From: Benincasa hispida | Taxonomy: Eukaryota > Streptophyta > Magnoliopsida > Cucurbitales > Cucurbitaceae | Assembly (NCBI RefSeq): GCF_009727055.1 | Contig: NC_052354.1 | Span: 52,932,960-52,996,959, forward strand | DNA length: 64,000 nt | Direction: 5' to 3' | In this document: piece by piece, positions 57,640 through 64,000 of the stretch | How positions within the stretch are numbered: the stretch's first letter is position 1 | How the letters are laid out: each line of letters begins with the position of its first letter | Program-made: the position numbers and the translations under genes | The notes under the pieces: generated by a model | Databases searched by the model: none | What the model was told of the DNA's origin: nothing | Seen by the model: only the letters and a program-made list of their open reading frames with translations

Positions 57640-59314
57640 TGTTGAGTTATTGAAGGAAACTCGACATGAGGAGAACCTTGATCGGAAGTGGATCGACCAA
57701 ATTTCATTAATTATTGAATACAAAATTTAAGTAAACATACAAATAGATATGCATTCAAAATTAAAGTACAACATGCTTTAAAAATAAATTCAAAGGGTTT
57801 CAGAAACCCTTACCTTTGAAGAACTCTTTCTTCAAAGAATCCCTTGTACAAGCCACGAACGAAACTCCTTCCTCACAGTTCTCCTTCTTCACGCACGGAC
57901 ATCACCAATCGAGAATCCTCTGTATTCTCTTTGGTATTAAAGGATTCAAGCAAGAGTTTTATATTGCATCAAATACAACATAAACTACAGATTTTATTCT
58001 CTCTTAACTATACATGACATTTAATATAAATCACATTTATATTAAATCCATTTATATGAATCTCATCCATATAAATGATATTTGGATCATATCTAAATAT
58101 TTTATTCCTATTAATATAAATCATATTTATATTTAATTACATGAATCTCATTCATATAATTAGTATTTGAATCATATTCAAATTTCTCTCATATATAATG
58201 TATCAAATACATTATAATTAATTATATCATATATAATTAATTTTCCCAATTAATTTGAACACTTCAAATTAATCCAAAGATTAACCTTATTGAACTACAG
58301 TGGGGACCTTATAGACCTGTAGATTGAAGCTCCAATGGTACTCGGATAATTAATTAAACTCTTTAATTAAATTACCCAACATTTGTTTAACTGCTGGTCA
58401 CTTCACTAAAGACCGACAACTGCACTCTTCACACTACAGATAAATTTCTGTGTCCATTGGATATAACCAATCAATAGTGCGATGACCCTTTACAAATTGC
58501 TCGTAAGTACAGCTGGGCCAAAATACCATTTTCCCCTGTAGATACGTCTAACTTCTTAAGTTCCACTGATTTCTTTAATGAACAATAAGTCATAGTCTCA
58601 TTATGACCAAGTCCTCTCAGGCCAGGAAAGGGTGTGGCCACTATATTCAAGACCCGGAAGCAGCCTTTAAGGGAGTAATTTATCTACTTTCCCTTGCATC
58701 CGGGAATAAGTGAATTTCGTCTTGTGTAGCTGAGTTCCCATCTCCCCAGTCAGACGAATCCCCAAAATCGTATGCCTGTTGAGTTGGCAATCTGGCCACT
58801 CTCACCGATACAAATCAAATGACCGCCTTCATGAGTAGGAGTTCACAACTCACTCAGGATTCAGGTCATGTCACCTATAGTCATCCTAGTGAAATGTAAG
58901 TCTCTATTATTAACGATGTTATATAAAGAGACTAATCATTTCATGATCTGGTCTTATACATACTCTTTGTATAGGATACCCGCTCGCATGTCTCCACATG
59001 AATGATTAAGATTAGATCATTTATAGCACTTTACAACACTTGTAACACCTAAAAAGCGGGTCGTATTCGTAGTGTCGCTAGGATAATGTACCCAACCTTA
59101 TCCATCTACTACAAATCATTTAGGTTATTATTTAAACAAGATCCACTTGTATGTCTCTACATACTTGTTTAAATTACATAAAATAACCTTGGATTTTAGT
59201 TTATTGGATTGAGTATATGTTTATAAAATAACACTTATTTTATTAACAACAATATGTTTGTACAAAGTTTCAAACTACGAGATTACAAGAAGATTTAGGA
59301 CACCATTCCTAACA
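57640..59314 (-). mobile_element. LTR family B, minus-strand copy
   Basis: On the minus strand it starts TGTTAGGAATGGTGTCCTAA and ends AATAACTCAACA; the length is 1675 bp. It contains TCTCGTAGTTTGAAACTTTG, the GTAAAGTGCTATAAATGA block, ACTCCTACTC and the AT-rich ATATAAATATGATTTA block. The right end abuts gypsy coding sequence directly (59315), so it inserted into, or replaced part of, the gypsy element. Confidence 0.75.
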
Positions 59315-60225
59315 ATACTCTTATTGGCAGCTATGTGTAATAAGTGGAAATCCATAGGTAGAGTTTCTTTAAAACTTTTAGTAGTGCTTTTTCATTGCCC
59401 GGAGTCAGAGTAGCTAAAATTATGACAGGTAGAGTTTCCCCTTCACTGAGGAAGGTATACTTTAAATGCGCGGGGAGAAGTTACATCTCCACCGTTGGAG
59501 GCTGCTTCAATGACGACTTAATCTTGCTTTCGATCGCCTAAATGTAAATTCTCAAAGTTCCTTTAAATTGTTGTTGTCGCGTAACATGTGTCAAGGAGTT
59601 ATTGATCCATTTTCTTTTCTTCATTTTCACTAAAATTCTTAATGTCAGTCTCACGTGCTTAATCACCTTCTATATCAATTGTTTGGCATGCGTCCACTTC
59701 ATCGGGGTATTCCAATGCCTTAAGGATGTTGAATTTAGCATCCTATCCATTCAATCTCATTGTAATTTCACCCTTGTGCACATCAATCTGCGTTCACTTT
59801 GTGGACAAGAATGACCTGCCTAAAATAATGGGTACATCTTTATCTACTTCATAATCCAAAGTGATGAAATCTGCAGGTAAGATAAATTTGTCAACCTTCA
59901 CCCACACATCTTCAATTATTCCTTCCGAATGCGTTTGAGAACAATCGACCATTTGCAATGTTACAGTTGTTGGCTCACTTCCCCAATTCCCAGCTTCTTG
60001 ATGATGAATAAGGGCATCAAATTTATGTTGGCCTTTAGATCATATAGGGCTTGTCCTATGTCGATGCTTCCAATGGAGTAAGGAATGGTAAAACCTCTAG
60101 GATCTTTCATCTTTGCTCGGATTTTTTCTTGAATTATGGCATTACATTCTTGGGTCAACGCTACTATCTCAAATCCTTCAATTCTTCTTTTTCTGGAGAG
60201 TATATAAGGATAATCCCGAATAAAT
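59315..60225 (-). pseudogene. Gypsy protease and start of RT region (broken)
   Basis: The minus-strand frame reads GFEIVALTQECNAIIQ, then MKDPRGFTIPYSIGSIDIG, then ALYDLKANINLMPLFIIKKLG, followed by EGIIEDVWVKVDKFILPADF and DVPIILGRSFLST. This is the retropepsin-like domain of plant gypsy elements. The usual DLG active-site triad is changed to DLK (Asp codon at 60041-60039). Beyond it, KQPPTVEM, HLKYTFLSEGETLPVII and TPGNEKALLKVLKK lead towards RT but stop at 59315. Stops near 59780 and 59465 confirm that it is a pseudogene. Confidence 0.88.
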
Positions 60226-60985
60226 AGGAGTTCATAGTTACATTTTTGTTCAGCCATTATAGGTTATATACTTCAAAGAAATATGTGGGGGAGGATAGAA
60301 TTTTAGTCTTGTGAATTTTAGAATACATAGCACATATAGATTGGTCTTACAATTGTGGAATTATCATATATTGGGGTGGGTTAATAGAGTAATATAATTT
60401 TTTTGGAATTATCGTACTGTTGTACGATTCGTCTTGTAAATTTTGGAACCGTTCATGTAGACATAAGTAATAGAAGAATGAAATTGTTTATTTTAGTATT
60501 CTCAATTGTTATGTTAGATGCATTGGGCTGATATGTAGACCTGAAATATATGTGTAACTGTTTAGTTGATAGAATTGTCTTATTGGAACAAATGTAATCC
60601 AAGAAATGTGAAATAGAAATTAATTTTGAATGTTTAATTTGGAAAAAGAAAAAACATAGATGACATTGGAAATCTGTCAAGAATTAGATTACTTGACCAT
60701 TATTTAGTGTCAAGATAAAAATATATTTGACAAATAAAAAATGTCAAGAGTAATCACAATAATAAGTGTCAAGAATTAATACACTTGATATGTCATTAGC
60801 GTCAAGTGTATTATATTTTTTGATACGAAAATTGTGTCAAAAATTATTTCTTTTGACGTTTTTACAGTATCAAGTTATGACATTATACTTGACAGTCGAA
60901 TAGACGACGCTTTTATTAGTGTCAAGTATACCCTCTACTTGACATTGGAAAAACATCAAATAATCCAATTTTCTGTAGTAGTGTA
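60226..60985 (-). mobile_element. CACTA-like insert in the gypsy element
   Basis: At 60973-60985 TTCTGTAGTAGTG is the reverse complement of CACTACTACAGAA. The adjoining 320 bases are packed with GTCAAG / CTTGAC / TGACATT words as subterminal repeats. The gypsy reading SSYVKFLKDT stops at the right side of the insert and resumes as ILSRKRRIEGF on the left. The left terminus is not a recognisable CACTA end. It carries a short segment shared with LTR family B. Confidence 0.6.
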
Positions 60986-61256
60986 TCCTTCAAAAATTTC
61001 ACGTAGGACGACATCTACTCCAACACTACTACCAGTGGAATGTTGGTAAGTAACTGTTTTAACACATCCAAGAAGCGTCGAAATTGGCTTTCATCATTAT
61101 TCTTTCTCAACCTTTATAGATAAGGAGGTGATCGCATCTCTGCTGCTGCTTTTGAAGTTGAAGCATTTATGAATTATTCTCTGCGATCACTTTCTTGGTT
61201 TTCCATAGTCAAGTTGGACGCAGTCAAATTTGTGTTTGTTGATTACTGGGTTATTA
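60986..61256 (-). pseudogene. Gypsy gag-protease linker (broken)
   Basis: The minus-strand reading gives RFLDVLKQLLTNIPLV, then a broken LE-MSSYVKFLKDT. It is the linker that normally lies between gag and protease in this gypsy lineage. No open frame of useful length is left. Confidence 0.65.
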
Positions 61257-61912
61257 TTAAAAGAAATCGTCAATCTCTTCAGTGGTTAGTTTGACTGGTT
61301 GGCTATTTGTTTTGGAATTCTCACTTAGTGGCTTTCCACTTCTCAATGTCATTGCGTGATATTGCTCCTTACCCAAACTCTTCGCATGGCATAGTGCTTC
61401 CGTGTTATTTGGTGGTCTATTTTTCAGTTCTTCTACAAGCTGATCCACTTGGAGTTCTAAGTTCCTGCTAGATGATGCATGACTTTGTAGTAAGACATCA
61501 TTCTTTTGTATATATTCCTTGAGTAGACTCTCCAATGGAGGTGATGAAGTTGATGGCTGCGATGCACTTGGTGCTTGTTTATGTCTCTGTTGTCCTTGAT
61601 GGAACCCAAGTGATCCACCTTTATTCATATTATGATGACCATGTTGATCTGCCTGAGGCCACTGATTCCCACCCTAAGAAAAATTTGGATAGTTCCTCAA
61701 GCTTGGATTAAAGTGTTCGAGAGTGGGTTGTTCTTAATGAAACACATGGACTGCAGGTTATGTGGACATAACTCAATAGCGTGTGGTTCTACGCATAGTA
61801 TGCATCCTAGACCAGTTACTTGATTAATTGAGCCTAACTGATTACTACTCTCTGCACCATCTTTGTTCATTGTCATTTCTTGCCACAGTTTCGTCATCAC
61901 ATTCATTTGCAT
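61257..61912 (-). pseudogene. Gypsy gag, C-terminal part with zinc knuckle (broken)
   Basis: The upstream fragment (61912-61697) has GCILCVEPHAIELCPHN, a C-x2-C-x3-H-x4-C zinc knuckle. A break near 61680 separates it from the next open fragment (61628-61257). That fragment contains PSASQPSTSSPPLESLLKEY, a coiled-coil-like stretch and the typical EQYHAMTLRSGKPL motif. It would bind RNA in virus-like particles. Family assignment rests on the knuckle and the TLRSGK motif. Confidence 0.8.
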
Positions 61913-62699
61913 TTGTAATGTCGCAATAGTGTCATTTGAGTTGTTTCCATTTATTGCACTGGTCTATTATCTAAATTCGTTGTCTTCTCAATCTTCGTGG
62001 TCTTGTGAGATCCAGTCTAAGATGGCCTTCACCTCAATATATGCTTTTTTTTTTTTAATAGTAGGCCACTTTTTCCTGCAGAGTCAGGTGCGGTTTGCGA
62101 TGCTTTGATGAGTCCATCATAGAAGATTTCTATTTGCACACAGTTCGGCAAACCATTATACAGGCATTTCTTAACTAATTTCTTCACTCTTCTCTTTGCA
62201 CCTCTCAAGAACTCACAATCCTTTGTTTGAAATTTGGCGATATATCGTCACCTTTTTGCATCTCAGTTGGGGGAAAAAACTTCTTCATGAATTTAGTTAC
62301 TATCTATTCCCATGAAGTAATTTCGCCTCATCCTTCAGAGAGAATGAAAACAAGAACAATCTGATTTCCTTAGAGGTAACATTTGGAATCACAAATGTGT
62401 TGCAAATTCCAAGGAAGCTCTTTAAGTAAGTAGAAGGATGTTCTCCGGATGTTCCTTCAAACTAAGTTATTTGGATCATTTGTAGCATTACCGACTTCAT
62501 CTAAAATCTGAACCTTTAGCTGGTCGCGAAATGCCTGGCGAGAAGTCATATAGATTGGGTGAACATAGTCTCTGATTGGTATGTTGCGATCGTTTTCCAA
62601 AAATATAGGTTTGGCAAGTGTCAATACGTTGTTCACCGCATCGTTACCTTTGTTATTGATTGTATTTGATACTACTGGGTTATTTGATTGTTTTTCCAT
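61913..62699 (-). pseudogene. Gypsy gag, N-terminal part (broken)
   Basis: The frame 62699-62457 starts MEKQSNNPVVSNTINNKGND and contains the RNIPIRDYVHPIYMTSRQ motif of plant gypsy gag starts. The middle of gag (62456-61913) is broken by shifts, with fragments such as KSFLGICNTF and TKDCEFLRGAKRRVKK still visible on the minus strand. Confidence 0.7.
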
Positions 62700-62923
62700 T
62701 GCTCTAGCTTAGTTTCTTTGTCGTCTGTTCCTTTTCTCTCTTATACGTCTATGGAAAGTCCATCCGATTTCAGGGTCATACACCAGGTCAGACGTTGAGC
62801 CCTTACTCATACAATGTTTTACACCCCTTCTCGGACAAGGATTCAATACACCTAAAATCGAATCCTGCGAAAATCAAAAATAAAAATTTCACCACAAATT
62901 AGTTTTCATAGTTGTCAACAATA

Positions 62924-62933
62924 GCGCCAAAAA
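62924..62933 (-). other. Gypsy primer-binding site
   Basis: On the minus strand TTTTTGGCGC lies two bases after the LTR end (TAACA). The TTTTGGCGCC type site is standard for plant Athila/Tat-like gypsy elements, where a tRNA primes minus-strand DNA synthesis. Confidence 0.75.
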
Positions 62934-62935
62934 CT

Positions 62936-64000
62936 TGTTATATTCTAAGATGCGATGATTGTTACCTGATGTTGTGCCCTAATTCCTAGATAAACTGAAT
63001 ATGTTACTCTAAGTACAATGTTTTTTCTAAATATACCAAAGTGTAAGCATAATTAGAGTATTTTTGGCGAGATCCCAGGTCGTTCATAAGTACATACGAG
63101 TAAAAGATGATGAAATGAATGTTTGATATTGATGTCATAGGTTGTTGGTGGAAGTGTGCGATGAAAGTAATGTTTACTAACTAATAGAATACTTACACTA
63201 AATAAAGCAGTATGCATTGAGAATGAATAAAATATCAATGATTAAAATGATGGAATATACAAGCATATAGCAGAAGCAATCAGAATCAATAAGCACTCTA
63301 ATTACATTTAATTTGAGTTCTAAAAGCATGCATGAAAATACTTTTCAAATAAGAGGGTTTCAAGAACACTTTTGAAGAATTCCACGAAATCCAAGCTGCT
63401 CTTCACGAATTCGACCTTCAAATCAACAGGAGACCACCAAGAGTGTCTTTTCTACTATTCTTCAACTTGGAATTAAGTGGTGGAATTCAGAATTGATGGG
63501 AAGTGAGTAAGGGAAGAGGAGGGTTTTGAGAGGGATCAAACAGAAACCAATTTCTACATAATCTCTTTGAAGTTCAGCATGCATCACATGCTTCAACAAC
63601 TAAAATTGAAGCTTTTATGTATCTTATACATGCAAGCACTCGACGTAGTAGCCATATGACACTTCAATTGGCATTATCACAATGGGATAGCTATTGAATC
63701 CACTCAACAAGTCAAAATTGTGGATTTTTCTACTATCTCAACCAATTTCTAATTTTAATTGATTTTTCTTAAAAATCAATTAATAAAATCAATTTTAATA
63801 AAATTAAATTAAATAAATTTCAGTTTAATTAAATTAAACAAAATTCAGTTTCTTAAATTGAAATTGATTTATTTTAATTGATTAAACAAATTAAATTAAT
63901 TAATTAATTAATAATTTAATATCAAATATTAAATTAATTAAACACCTAATTCATACATGAATCCTATTCATGTAATTAATATTTATTCATCACTTAAATA
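62936..64000 (-). repeat. 5' LTR of the gypsy element, running off the window
   Basis: On the minus strand the LTR ends AATATAACA at 62936. ATGAACGACCTGGGATCTCG near 63066-63085 is a typical U5 phrase. Upstream lies a long AT-rich part with AATTAATT-type repeats at 63760-63960. The start of the LTR is outside the window. Confidence 0.7.

Larger units (their letters stand above)
59315..64000 (-). mobile_element. Ty3/gypsy retrotransposon, minus strand, truncated
   Basis: Reading leftwards on the minus strand, the order is 5' LTR (from beyond 64000 to 62936), primer-binding site (62933-62924), leader, gag, protease and the first residues before RT. RT, RNase H, integrase and the 3' LTR are missing because a family-B LTR adjoins at 59314. 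An insert of about 0.75 kb interrupts the gag-protease region. All frames carry stops or shifts. Confidence 0.85.

Overview
The window looks like nuclear DNA from a flowering plant, very probably a eudicot. It is AT-rich and has spliced-gene architecture, two MIR396 hairpins, and remnants of Ty1/copia, Ty3/gypsy, CACTA (En/Spm) and MITE-type elements. Short palindromic CTATCA/TGATAG blocks and the style of the LTR families make me think of a cucurbit, but that is a recollection-based inference and not proven here. The assembly seems to derive at least partly from short reads, because a transposase-adapter junction is left in the sequence at 41862-41899.

Layout. 1-3565: a decayed copia element (integrase, reverse transcriptase, RNase H, polypurine tract, 3' LTR) behind about 0.5 kb of unassigned sequence. 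5428-5622: one isolated exon of an AP-4 beta-adaptin gene, broken by a stop and a frameshift. 6682-11640 (minus strand): the only intact protein-coding gene, a single-coding-exon DAYSLEEPER-like domesticated hAT protein with a 2.7-kb intron in its 5' leader. 11700-28250: intergenic DNA made of foldback elements, MITEs, tRNA-like SINE remnants and degenerate repeats. 28278-36480: two MIR396 genes facing each other, one on the plus strand at 28395-28581 and one on the minus strand at 36124-36273, with gene-free DNA between them. 36780-39030: more MITEs and a CACTA-type terminus.

39887-46092 is a nearly complete CACTA transposon with TIRs, subterminal repeats, a spliced leader, a TNP2-type transposase pseudogene and a Transposase_24-type second gene. 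It carries the adapter artefact, a 135-bp artefactual duplication and a 15-N gap. 46607-48136 is a minus-strand LTR with the look of a Ty3/gypsy solo LTR. 50700-55360 is a foldback element split by a 4.3-kb nested insertion of LTRs and a dead copia pol. 55746-59314 holds two LTRs of one family lying tail to tail. 59315-64000 is a minus-strand Ty3/gypsy element (RT start, protease, gag, primer-binding site, 5' LTR running off the window) interrupted by a CACTA-like insert.

The host genes here are regulators: a domesticated transposase of the DAYSLEEPER type and two copies of the miRNA family that represses GRF transcription factors. I see no operon, CRISPR array or microbial system. The most useful observations are the convergent MIR396 pair, the adapter left in the assembly, the captured adaptin exon, and the nested order of the transposons.
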